Source: DATFYM01 sp035315065
GTDB taxonomy: Bacteria > Acidobacteriota > Terriglobia > UBA7540
Length of the DNA: 31,487 nucleotides
Direction: 5' to 3'
NCBI GenBank assembly: GCA_035315065.1
Contig: DATFYM010000098.1
Location: 1-31,487, forward strand
Of this stretch, positions 23,718-31,096 are shown piece by piece. The notes below the pieces were generated by a model. It saw nothing but the letters and a program-made list of their open reading frames with translations. It was not told the DNA's origin and made no database searches. Each line of letters starts with the position of its first letter. Within the stretch, counting starts at the first letter, position 1. Position numbers and translations under genes: made by a program.

Positions 23718-23734
23718 TAAGGCCCGCTGTTGCC

Positions 23735-26272
23735 CTAGTCAGCGCGAAGGGCTTGGACAGTGTCGACTCGAGCAGCACGGGCCGCCGGCACCGCCGATGC
23801 CAGGACCGCGGCAGTGAGGATGACCACTGCAGATCCTATCAACGGAATCGGTCCGGGAAGTTGGAGTTCCTGAACGTAGTTGCCGGCCAGGCGCGACAAC
23901 CCCCAGCCCGCGAGCGCGCCCGCCGCGACACCTTTGGCAGCGATCGCCACCCCGTCGATCAGCACGCTGGCGAGAATCTGGCGAGGCCGGGCGCCCAGAG
24001 CGAGCCGGATTCCAAACTCGCGCGTGCGCCAGCTCACCGCAAAAGCCAACACGCCGGCGACTCCGACCACGGAAATTGCCAAGGCGAGGCCGGCGAACCC
24101 CCCGAAGACAATGGCATTCACGCGGTTGGTCGCCAGAACTTCCGTGCGGACATCTTGCAGCGTGCTGGCGTGCTCGACGGGCTGAGTGGCAGCCACGGCG
24201 CGAATGGTGCGCGTGATGGTCGGGACGAGCGTATAGGGATCGTTCTTCGCGCGGACGAAAAGCCGGGCCATGAAGATGGGCCCCTGCGCGAACGGCTGAT
24301 ACACTGTCATGTTGGGTTGGGGTAGGATGTTGGCGTCGTCGACGTCGGCCAGGACACCCACGATGCGGCGAGGCTCAGGGCTGATGCCGGCGTACTTGAT
24401 CAGAGGATCGGTCCAGAGGATGTGCCGGTTGATGGCGTCCTGCCCGGGGAACAACTGCTGCGCGATGCTCTTGCTGACGATCACCACCAGTTCGGTTCCC
24501 ATCCGATCGGCCTCCGTGAAATCACGCCCCTCGACAAGCGGAATCCCCAGAGTAGCGAAATAGCCCGGGGAAACAAAGCGGAACCGTGCCCGGAGATCGT
24601 CTCCGTTCTCACGCTTCCGGCCCTCGACCGAGAATTGCAGAGTGAAGCTCAGAAAAAGACCGTCGCGCCACGGGGCGCTCATGCCCGTTGCGGCGCTATC
24701 CACTCCCGGCAACGCGCTCACGCTGCGCTGGGCTTCCTGATAGAATTCGGCGACCTGCTGCGGCGTGCGGCCATCGGAAATCAAGGGCATGTTCGCAATC
24801 AGAAGGTGTGCGGTTTCAAACGCCGGCTGAGCTTTTTGCAGCGTGAGCAACGTCTTCAGCAGCACGCCCGCGCTGGCCAGCAAGAGGAACGATGCGGCGA
24901 TCTGGATGACGGCAAGAACGCGAATCCCGCGACGGCTCCTGGTGACGCGGCCGGCGCTGCCCGTGAGTCCCAGCCCACGCGAAGTATCGGCGGAAGGAAG
25001 GCGGGGAACAAACGCAAGAAAAACTGCCGCCGCCAATGCCAGGGCCAATCCCATCCAGAGCACGGTGAAATCCGGGGTAAGATCCGCCGCCCTTACCGAG
25101 AAACGCGACGCGTACCGGGCCAGCACCGTGACCATGGGTATGGCCACCAGCACGCCGGCCAGACCTCCACTGCCACAGAGGACCAGGCCTTCTGCCAGCA
25201 ACTGGCGGCGTAGGGCAGCCGAGCTTGCTCCGAGCGCGGCGCGGGTGGCCAACTCCGTTTCACGACGAACGGTTCGGGCGAGGATCAGGTTCGCCACGTT
25301 GGAGCAGGCAATCACGAAAAGCAGGCCGGAGGCCCCAAACAACAGCCATAGGATGGTCCAGGCACTGGAATTGATCTCGTCGCGCAACAGTCTGGCGTCG
25401 ATGCGAAAGTGATATTGGGGCTTGTAGACCTCGGGATGCGCCGAGAGCATGGCCGCGTACACGGTACCAAGCTCGGCGCGCGCGGATTTGAGGGTGGCCC
25501 CCGGCGCAAGCCGGCCGAATACTTCGGTCATCCGATGCTCGCGGCCTTGCACCATGGTGGCCGAGAGGTGGTGCGGGCTGGTGACGATGTTGGCGATAAT
25601 CTCCGTTTCGGCCGGGTAGGGGATTGAGGGTTCAAGAACTCCGACCACGACCGCAGACCGGCCGCCGCCCACGCTCCCCAGGCGGACCACCTTCCCCAGC
25701 ACGTTGCGATCACCATGCAGTGTGTTGACCCAGAAGCGGTAGGTGAGGACTATGGCGCCGGCGGCGTTTGGGCCGTCGTCGCGCGCGTCGAGCAGGCGGC
25801 CGAGCACCGGCCGCAGCCCCATCACCTCAAAGTAGTCGCCGTCCACCACGCCGGCGTGAATTTCACGTGTCTCGGTCAACTCCTCCTCGGTAAAGTCAAT
25901 GGTGGAGAAGGTGCCGATTTTGCTGATGGTTTTTAACCCTTGGCTGATGTCGTTGATCTCAGGAATCGAGAAGGTGGCATCGTCCACTTGCAGGCCCGGC
26001 TCGCTTTGCTGGATGTAGATCAGCCGATTTTCATCGCGATTCACCAGCGGGCGCAGCAGCACGCCGCGCACGATGCTGAAAATGGCAGCGTTCATGCCAA
26101 TACCGAGCGCCAAAGTAAGGGCCACCGTGATCCAGAGTGCGGGCACCCGCCCGAGTGAGCGGAACGCAACTCTTAAATCGTCGAAGAATGCGGTCGCATT
26201 CGTAACCAGGTGAGCAATCCCTGCGACTCTTGAAACTTTGCCTTGTGATTCTTCGATAGAGTGGATCGCCAT
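23735..26272 (-). CDS. ADOP-type (FtsX/MacB-like) ABC permease with captured N-terminus
   Basis: An 845-residue membrane protein with two FtsX/MacB halves. After an odd 27-residue start comes FFDDLRVAFRSLGRVPALWI, TVALTLALGIGMNAAIFSIV and RGVLLRPLV, the standard ADOP opening. A large periplasmic domain runs to about residue 310. Helices follow (LLFGASGLLFVIACSNVANL, then RRETELATRAALGAS), then a second periplasmic domain with FVSPGYFATLGIPLVEGRDF and three more helices ending ARAARVDTVQALRAD. AAGGAGG precedes the ATG. MacB-type permeases move peptides or lipids by mechanotransmission with a separate ATPase. Residues 1-27 (MAIHSIEESQGKVSRVAGIA…) copy the start of the neighbouring DUF4386 protein, so this is a fusion. 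It is the last gene of the GntR operon. Confidence 0.92.
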   Translation of the reverse strand: MAIHSIEESQGKVSRVAGIAHLVTNATAFFDDLRVAFRSLGRVPALWITVALTLALGIGMNAAIFSIVRGVLLRPLVNRDENRLIYIQQSEPGLQVDDATFSIPEINDISQGLKTISKIGTFSTIDFTEEELTETREIHAGVVDGDYFEVMGLRPVLGRLLDARDDGPNAAGAIVLTYRFWVNTLHGDRNVLGKVVRLGSVGGGRSAVVVGVLEPSIPYPAETEIIANIVTSPHHLSATMVQGREHRMTEVFGRLAPGATLKSARAELGTVYAAMLSAHPEVYKPQYHFRIDARLLRDEINSSAWTILWLLFGASGLLFVIACSNVANLILARTVRRETELATRAALGASSAALRRQLLAEGLVLCGSGGLAGVLVAIPMVTVLARYASRFSVRAADLTPDFTVLWMGLALALAAAVFLAFVPRLPSADTSRGLGLTGSAGRVTRSRRGIRVLAVIQIAASFLLLASAGVLLKTLLTLQKAQPAFETAHLLIANMPLISDGRTPQQVAEFYQEAQRSVSALPGVDSAATGMSAPWRDGLFLSFTLQFSVEGRKRENGDDLRARFRFVSPGYFATLGIPLVEGRDFTEADRMGTELVVIVSKSIAQQLFPGQDAINRHILWTDPLIKYAGISPEPRRIVGVLADVDDANILPQPNMTVYQPFAQGPIFMARLFVRAKNDPYTLVPTITRTIRAVAATQPVEHASTLQDVRTEVLATNRVNAIVFGGFAGLALAISVVGVAGVLAFAVSWRTREFGIRLALGARPRQILASVLIDGVAIAAKGVAAGALAGWGLSRLAGNYVQELQLPGPIPLIGSAVVILTAAVLASAVPAARAARVDTVQALRAD

Positions 26273-26326
26273 TTTGTTTCCTCCTTGTTGTGCGAGTTAT
26301 TTGAATCAAGCGTGCATGACTGAACG
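26191..26326 (-). repeat. Duplicated leader plus N-terminal coding block, copy at the ADOP gene
   Basis: It matches 26995-27108 through the ribosome site (AACAAGGAGG), the ATG and about 27 codons, and upstream through TGCGAGTTATT and GTGCATG. Identity over the coding part is roughly three quarters by eye. It covers the whole 59-bp gap upstream of the ADOP gene up to the DUF4386 stop. Confidence 0.75.
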
Positions 26327-26331
26327 CGTGC

Positions 26332-27066
26332 TTAGACGGCGCCGGCCTGTGCTCGAGCTTCGGCTGCCCCCGGCGGCCTCAATCCCTTAAATAGAAGCCA
26401 AAAACTCAGCGCTATATCGAAAAGACCCATCGGCGTATCGAACCACCACAGGTTAACGATCTTGTCGAAGTTGGGGAAAATGTAGAAAACGAGAGTACAC
26501 GCCACGCAGAACGCGGACGAGATCACGCCGAAGGCGCCCAGTGCTCGAGGAATATAGCGGGACTTGAACCATAGGTAGCCGCAGACCGTGGATGCCAATG
26601 AACCAAACAGCAAGCCAACGTAATAGTAGTCAAAACGCGTGCTGAGATAGAGCCTCGCCAAGGCCTGCAATTGCCCCGCTTCAAGTGCTCGCGAATACCC
26701 AGCGCCACTGAGGAGCCGCAGAGCGTCAAAGAGATGGAGTGTCATGGCAAGCCACATCAGGACCCATACGAGCCTCCACAATGCCGCAAGCAAGGCAAGG
26801 CCTCGACTGACCGGCTTGAGAATGACGTAGAGCGCTGTGAGAAGCACCACAACGCCTGCACAGTAAAAGAGATCGCCGACGATGCCGACACGAAAGAGTC
26901 GTTCGTGCGCCAGGATATTCCGAGCGGTTTCGGCATTGTCTTCGACAATCAGACGGTCGTGGATGCCAAAATTGACGTAGACCACGGTCGCGAACGTGAT
27001 CAGGTAGGCAAAACCCGCGACTTTTGCAGCTTTGCGTTGTGACTCGTCGATGGTGTAGGTCGCCAT
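26332..27066 (-). CDS. DUF4386-family membrane protein
   Basis: A 244-residue protein with six hydrophobic helices and the DUF4386 layout: a short charged N-terminus (MATYTIDESQRKAAKVAGFA), helix 1 with YLITFATVVYV, a loop with DNAETARNILAHERLFRVGI, then GDLFYCAGVVVLLTALYVIL. LSTRFDYYYVGLLFGSLAST and a C-terminal DIALSFWLLFKGLRPPG follow. AAGGAGA lies four bases before the ATG. The family is widespread in bacteria and of unknown function. It sits between the ABC-2 permease and the ADOP gene, which suggests a membrane partner in the same transport or envelope task. Its leader and first codons were copied onto the ADOP gene. Confidence 0.88.
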   Translation of the reverse strand: MATYTIDESQRKAAKVAGFAYLITFATVVYVNFGIHDRLIVEDNAETARNILAHERLFRVGIVGDLFYCAGVVVLLTALYVILKPVSRGLALLAALWRLVWVLMWLAMTLHLFDALRLLSGAGYSRALEAGQLQALARLYLSTRFDYYYVGLLFGSLASTVCGYLWFKSRYIPRALGAFGVISSAFCVACTLVFYIFPNFDKIVNLWWFDTPMGLFDIALSFWLLFKGLRPPGAAEARAQAGAV

Positions 27067-27108
27067 TACGTCTCCTTGTTATGCGAGTTATTGAGTCAAG
27101 TGCATGCA
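26995..27108 (-). repeat. Duplicated leader plus N-terminal coding block, copy at the DUF4386 gene
   Basis: Likely parent of the copy at 26191-26326, because here the block agrees with the usual start of the protein family it belongs to. It spans the gap between the ABC-2 permease stop and the DUF4386 start and the first 24 or so codons. Confidence 0.75.
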
Positions 27109-27110
27109 AA

Positions 27111-28040
27111 TCAGATCGGCCCTTGATATCGACGCAGCCGCACCGCTGCCGCCAGGAATGCAGCAGTGAATACCAGCCCGGCCCATAGTCCCGGGCTGCT
27201 CAGGAAATGACCGAGACTGAGTGGCGTCCCCGGATCGATCGGCATCCTGCCCGGGAAGGGGACAGCCTCCGCGCCGCCCGCAAAACGATATCCCAGCATG
27301 GCGGCGAAATGGGAACTGTTGAACGCGATCTTCTCGACGACGACGATCGCGAGCGGTGGTAACACGGCCCATAGAAATGCCGCGCGCCGCGCCCAGCCTG
27401 AGACCAGCAGCAGCCAGCCGTAGATGGGCGCGTGCCAGAGCGAATGCACGGTGACGAGATGGTAGAGCAGCATCAGCGACATCTGGAACAACGACAACTG
27501 TGTCCATAGCGCCGCGACACTGAGACCGCTCCCCTTCAGTACAGCGGTGCTCAGCAACAGCATGATCAATTGCGCGACAACGGTGATGGCCCAGGTGAGC
27601 AGCGGCAGAACCACCAGCGGAATGCTCGCCTTCGAGAGTACGGTGGTGAGGTCGGAAACCGGCAGCGACTTCCAGAACAGGATGCTGCGATCGCGGCGCT
27701 CGCCGTACAGCGCGTCAAGACAGTAGAACACCCCGACTAGCAACTGCGTCAGCATGAGCAGACCCGCCGCGAAGTCGTACGGCATGGCGATGGCGTGACG
27801 CTGGTGTGCCGGGTCGAGCGCCCACACGGCCGGCATGCGGTGCGGCAGAGTAATCACCCGGATCAAAAAGCCGAACAGAATCACGCCGGCGACGGCCAGC
27901 GGCGCGACGTAGATCGAACGGTTCTCCCACACTTCGCGTCGCACCGACCAATACATGGGCCGAGTCGCTGACATGGCCGCAGGCGCGATGACCTGCGAGT
28001 CGAGGGTAGACTCGGGCACGGCGTTTGATGACGTATTCAT
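27111..28040 (-). CDS. ABC-2-like permease subunit
   Basis: A 309-residue membrane protein whose ATG overlaps the ATPase stop by 4 bp. About seven hydrophobic helices are seen. Key features are YWSVRREVWENRSIYVAPLA near residue 30, the DALYGERRDRSILFWKSLPV block (residues 109-128) typical of GntR-linked ABC-2 permeases, and a final VFTAAFLAAAVRLRRYQGPI. It should form the membrane channel for the neighbouring ATPase. The substrate is unknown; related YtrA-type operons respond to cell-wall antibiotics in other bacteria (family knowledge). Confidence 0.88.
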   Translation of the reverse strand: MNTSSNAVPESTLDSQVIAPAAMSATRPMYWSVRREVWENRSIYVAPLAVAGVILFGFLIRVITLPHRMPAVWALDPAHQRHAIAMPYDFAAGLLMLTQLLVGVFYCLDALYGERRDRSILFWKSLPVSDLTTVLSKASIPLVVLPLLTWAITVVAQLIMLLLSTAVLKGSGLSVAALWTQLSLFQMSLMLLYHLVTVHSLWHAPIYGWLLLVSGWARRAAFLWAVLPPLAIVVVEKIAFNSSHFAAMLGYRFAGGAEAVPFPGRMPIDPGTPLSLGHFLSSPGLWAGLVFTAAFLAAAVRLRRYQGPI

Positions 28041-28936
28041 CTAGCTGCTCCTTGTGGCGTTCCTTGTGCCGTCCCTTGTGCTTGTCCGGCCTGATTGCCC
28101 ATGACGGCAACGAACACGTCGGCGATGTTGGGCGTGCGCACGTCGCCCAGCGCGGCGAGTTGCTGCCTATCGACATGATCGAACAGCAGGATGCTGCGGC
28201 CGAACACCCGGCGCTCGTAAATCGGCTTGAGCGCCCGTGCGGCGGCCACCTGCTCGGGATGCACCATCACTTCCAGATAGCGCGACTCGAATTCTTCCAT
28301 GCTGCAAGCGAATACGATGCGACCGCGATGGATAAACATCAAATCGGTGAGGACATTCTGGACCTCTTCGACCTGATGGGTCGTCACCACGATAGTGCGG
28401 CTGCGATCGAAGTAGTCGTTCAGCAGTGAATCGTAGAACTGCTTGCGATACAGGATGTCAAGGCCAAGCGTCGGCTCGTCCAGCACCAGCAATTTCGCAT
28501 CAATGGCCATCACCAGGGCGAGATTCAGTTGGGCCACCATGCCTTTGGACAATTCCCTGACTTTGCTGGTGTGCCGGATCGTAGTCTTGGCAAGAAAACC
28601 TTCCGCCTTGGCACGATCGAATCGCGGATGCACGCCGGCGACGTAGTCGAGCGCCTGCGAAACCCGGATCCAGCGCGGCAGCACGGCGACATCGGCGATG
28701 AAGCAGACATCGCGCATGAGCTGGTCGCGCTCGGTCCAGGGGTCGCGGCCGAGCACCCTGAGTTGTCCCTGATAGGGGGTGAGGCCGAGAATCGCGTTGA
28801 GCGCGGTGGTCTTGCCTGCGCCGTTGGGGCCGATGAGTCCTAGGATGCGGCCCTCTTCGACACGCAAATTAACGCCGTCCAGCGCGATGGTTGCGCCGAA
28901 GGCCTTGCGGAGGCCGCGTGCTTCTATGACTGTCAT
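28037..28936 (-). CDS. ABC transporter ATP-binding protein
   Basis: A 299-residue ATPase. Walker A is GPNGAGKT (36-43), the signature reads ELSKGMVAQLNLAL (128-141) with LSKGM in place of LSGGQ, and Walker B is LLVLDEPT (149-156), followed by the H-loop in VVTTHQVEE. The C-terminal 80 residues are an extra domain common in GntR-linked exporters, and the last 20 are Gln/Gly/Ala-rich. The ATG at 28936 overlaps the GntR stop (ATGA) and the end overlaps the permease start. A longer upstream frame is not used because it would overlap the repressor gene. It powers the adjacent permease. Confidence 0.94.
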   Translation of the reverse strand: MTVIEARGLRKAFGATIALDGVNLRVEEGRILGLIGPNGAGKTTALNAILGLTPYQGQLRVLGRDPWTERDQLMRDVCFIADVAVLPRWIRVSQALDYVAGVHPRFDRAKAEGFLAKTTIRHTSKVRELSKGMVAQLNLALVMAIDAKLLVLDEPTLGLDILYRKQFYDSLLNDYFDRSRTIVVTTHQVEEVQNVLTDLMFIHRGRIVFACSMEEFESRYLEVMVHPEQVAAARALKPIYERRVFGRSILLFDHVDRQQLAALGDVRTPNIADVFVAVMGNQAGQAQGTAQGTPQGAAR

Positions 28937-29331
28937 GGTTTCCGCGCCTCCTCTGCAGCATTCGACGACCGGCCGTGTGCGGCAGCATCCAGCAGTTCTT
29001 CCGGTGTCAGGCCGAGCCGCTGAATGGTTGCGTAGACCCTGGGCCATTGATCCGCCAGAAACTTCTGGCGTTCGCTCTGCAGCAGCAGCTTGCGCGCGCC
29101 CACATTGATGAACATGCCGCGACCTCGCCTGGTCTCGACAAGCTGCTCGTCGACCAGTTGTTGATAGCCCTTCAGAACCGTGAGCGGATTCACCCGATAT
29201 TCGGCCGCGACATTGCGCACGGACGGCAGCGGGTCACCTTCTTTGAGCACGCCGTCGAGTATCATGGCAACGACACGGTCGCGAAGTTGGCGGTAAATCG
29301 GCTGAGCGTCATTCCACTCACTATCCATCAT
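28933..29331 (-). CDS. GntR-family repressor, YtrA subfamily
   Basis: A 132-residue regulator. A winged helix fills residues 10-75 (QPIYRQLRDRVVAMILDGVL, GDPLPSVRNVAAEYRVNPLT, RRGRGMFI). A short helical tail of about 50 residues replaces the large ligand domain of other GntR groups, which is the YtrA mark. YtrA-type proteins repress their own ABC-transporter operon and release it when an inducer is present. It is first in the operon and overlaps the ATPase gene by 4 bp. Two ATGs in tandem can serve as start (29331, 29328). A 24-bp inverted repeat about 120 bases upstream is the likely operator. Confidence 0.9.
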   Translation of the reverse strand: MMDSEWNDAQPIYRQLRDRVVAMILDGVLKEGDPLPSVRNVAAEYRVNPLTVLKGYQQLVDEQLVETRRGRGMFINVGARKLLLQSERQKFLADQWPRVYATIQRLGLTPEELLDAAAHGRSSNAAEEARKP

Positions 29332-29450
29332 GGGTTCCAGATAGCCCTCACGATAGAGACCGCGAGCGATCGCTCTGATCGACCACTGCGCCTCCTCGGA
29401 TTCGCTCGATGCATGGCGGTACGAACTTCAGAAACACACGCCAGCGATCT

Positions 29451-29474
29451 GGTGCTATAGTTAACTACAACACC
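29451..29474. promoter_or_regulatory. Likely operator of the GntR/ABC/ADOP operon
   Basis: An imperfect inverted repeat GGTG-3 bp-TAGTTAACTA-3 bp-CACC with a perfect 10-bp centre. On the minus strand a candidate -35 (TTGATG, at about 29481-29476) is followed 16 bases later by TATAGC inside the repeat, so a bound repressor would cover the -10 region. YtrA-type operators are palindromes of this size placed over their own promoters (family knowledge). Confidence 0.6.
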
Positions 29475-29515
29475 GCATCAAATGCAAGCGTCTTTTTTGG
29501 CCGTGTGCAACAAGG

Positions 29516-29677
29516 CAACGAATCCGCCAAAACATTTTGAAGGAGAAACGGGCCGAGTATGGGGAACAGATTGTGTCCGCACTGAGTGCTCAGTTGGAGC
29601 AGGAGTTCGGGCGGGGGTTCGGCGAGAAAAACCTGCGCCGGATGATCCAGTTCGCCGAGGCCTACCCGGATCGAGAG
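29516..29677 (+). pseudogene. N-terminal fragment of a DUF1016 (YhcG-type) nuclease-like protein
   Basis: The frame reads QRIRQNILKEKRAEYGEQIV, then SALSAQLEQEFGRGFGEKNL and RRMIQFAEAYPDRE, a near-perfect match to the N-terminal DUF1016 domain of YhcG/PDDEXK family proteins. The sequence leaves the family abruptly after DRE, and the PD-(D/E)XK catalytic part is absent. No proper start precedes it. The following 150 bases are open in another frame (HWHDNSFWTPPEWVGLFQKR), which I do not recognise. Confidence 0.75.
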
Positions 29678-29842
29678 AAGTGTCGTATCACTGGCACGAC
29701 AATTCTTTTTGGACACCGCCTGAATGGGTCGGATTGTTCCAAAAGAGATTTACGTGTCCTGGTGGCGCCTTCGTACTATTTCCTCCCCATCTCGTGGCCA
29801 CACGAACTGACGCCATTTCGAGCGAGGGCGGCCTGAAATAGC

Positions 29843-30190
29843 CACCAGTCGGTGTCCACTGTCGTGGAGCGGACAATACGAGTTCTTGCAGCGCGTCCGA
29901 GAGAACGGCTGAAACTGGTTCTGCCGGTGACCATCTTCATCGTGTTTCTGCTGCTCTATCTGAACACGAGATCCGTGGTCAAGACCCTGATTGTGTTCCT
30001 CGCCGTGCCGTTTTGGGCTGTCGGCGCCATCTGGCTACTGCACTTCCTGGGATACAACATGAGCATTGCGGTGTGGGTGGGCCTAATCGCCCTGATCGGG
30101 GTGGACGGAAACCGGCGTCTTCATGCTCCTGTATCTCGATATCGCCTACCATGAGTGGCAGAAAGAGGGCCGGCTGAAGAGCTTGAGTGA
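29843..30190 (+). pseudogene. Frameshifted CusA/CzcA-type RND efflux pump fragment
   Basis: Three consecutive frames together read as the late transmembrane part of a heavy-metal RND pump. LSWSGQYEFLQRVRE is at about 29859-29903. RLKLVLPVTIFIVFLLLYLN, TRSVVKTLIVFLAVPFWAVG and NMSIAVWVGLIALIGVD run to about 30106. ETGVFMLLYLDIAYHEWQKE and GRLKSLSDL run from 30108 to about 30190. Two frameshifts (near 29903 and 30107) and the missing ends show it is dead. It stops where the composite repeat begins. Confidence 0.8.
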
Positions 30191-30197
30191 CCTCTCC

Positions 30198-30467
30198 GTG
30201 TTGGAGCCTTTTTTCCTCGCGTGCCACGAAGAGTCTCGAAGACTTGCGAGGTTCTTGCCAAGAGAGCAGGAAATTACGACCTTGGTTTACAGCGCGGCCT
30301 GTGGCCGCAACCAAGAAGACCTCAACACAGAGGTCACTGAGACTTCACGGAGGGAACGGAGGAAAAAGCCCCGAAGCGCGCTGTTCCTGGTCTTCTCCGT
30401 GGCCTCTGTGAGCCCTCTGCTAACTCTGTGTTGGAGCTTTTTTCGTCGCGAGCTAAGAAGAGTCTCG
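30198..30467. repeat. Composite repeat with CAGAG palindrome, copy 3, flanked by 40-bp direct repeats
   Basis: Direct repeats flank the block: 30198-30238 (GTGTTGGAGCCTTTTTTC…) and 30428-30467 (GTGTTGGAGCTTTTTTCG…), both ending GAAGAGTCTCG. Inside lie the hairpin GCGGCCTGTGGCCGC (30294-30308) plus AACCA, shared with 6460-6479, and a CACAGAG-type palindrome (30325-30432). The right direct repeat contains TCGTCGCGAGCTAAGAAGA, also found at 6529-6547. It abuts the broken RND gene. Confidence 0.7.
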
Positions 30468-30580
30468 CGACTAGTGCTACAGAGATTCGCTGGCTACGAG
30501 GTTTCAGCAAGATCCTCTGTCATGGCGCGAAACGATCGCCAATCGGAGCCTGCCCACAGCGCTTAGCGGCGCGGCCCGCC

Positions 30581-30763
30581 TCAGGTCCTGGCCTTCTTTC
30601 GGGAGGCCTCGCCTCCGACGTTGGCAAAGGTGGCGGAAGAGGCCGTCAGCCTCTTTACGCCGACGGAGCGAAAAATCACGGTCGTCTGATGGTTATCGCA
30701 GTCCAGTACCGTTCCCCAACCGTACTGGGCGTGGCGGACGTATTGTCCTTCCTTCACCTTCAT
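30581..30763 (-). CDS. Small conserved-looking protein, SH3-like barrel
   Basis: A 60-residue protein, MKVKEGQYVRHAQYGWGTVL, then DCDNHQTTVIFRSVGVKRLT and a basic tail. The 'G..V.H..YG.GTV' start and strand pattern resemble small Tudor/SH3-like domains such as the C-terminal piece of UvrD/PcrA (DUF3553-like). That suggests binding to nucleic acid or to RNA polymerase, which is inference. An ATG at 30778 directly after the RRM stop gives five more residues and is possible. I prefer 30763, which has GGAG nine bases upstream. It follows the RRM gene closely, so the two are probably co-transcribed. Confidence 0.65.
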   Translation of the reverse strand: MKVKEGQYVRHAQYGWGTVLDCDNHQTTVIFRSVGVKRLTASSATFANVGGEASRKKART

Positions 30764-30778
30764 TGCTTGTGACTCCAT

Positions 30779-31096
30779 CTAATTGTCCCGCTGGCGCGCG
30801 AATCGATCGCGGTCGCCGCCATTGCGATTAGGGCCGAAGCCGGTGCGAGGCGGGCGAGCCTCGTTCACGGTTAGAGGTCGACCCTCCAGAGCCTGGCCGT
30901 TCAAGCCCGCGATAGCCCCCGCCATGTCTTGGCCTTCGGCCAACTCAACAAAGCCAAATCCCCGCGGCGAGCCCGTCATCTTGTCTCGAATCACCACGGC
31001 TGAGGCCACTTGAAAGCCCGCATTGGTCACGAAATCGCTCAGACCACTCTCGGTGGTGCTATGGGCGAGATTCCCTACGAAAAGTTTAGAAGCCAT
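30779..31096 (-). CDS. RRM-type RNA-binding protein
   Basis: A 105-residue protein with one RNA recognition motif. RNP2 is KLFVGNL (residues 4-10) and RNP1 is RGFGFVEL (about 45-52). A basic Arg/Gly/Asn-rich tail (PNRNGGDRDRFARQRDN) follows. Such small bacterial RRM proteins bind single-stranded RNA and are often cold- or stress-linked. GGAGG lies five bases before the ATG at 31096, a strong start. The reading frame upstream stays open to the window edge, so a longer product fused to a receiver-like domain is also possible. Confidence 0.9.
   Translation of the reverse strand: MASKLFVGNLAHSTTESGLSDFVTNAGFQVASAVVIRDKMTGSPRGFGFVELAEGQDMAGAIAGLNGQALEGRPLTVNEARPPRTGFGPNRNGGDRDRFARQRDN

Noticed and set aside
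29482..29841. Plus-strand frame with HWHDNSFWTPPEWVGLFQKR
   Set aside because: It overlaps the YhcG fossil in another frame. The second half looks protein-like, but no family is recognised and there is no start.
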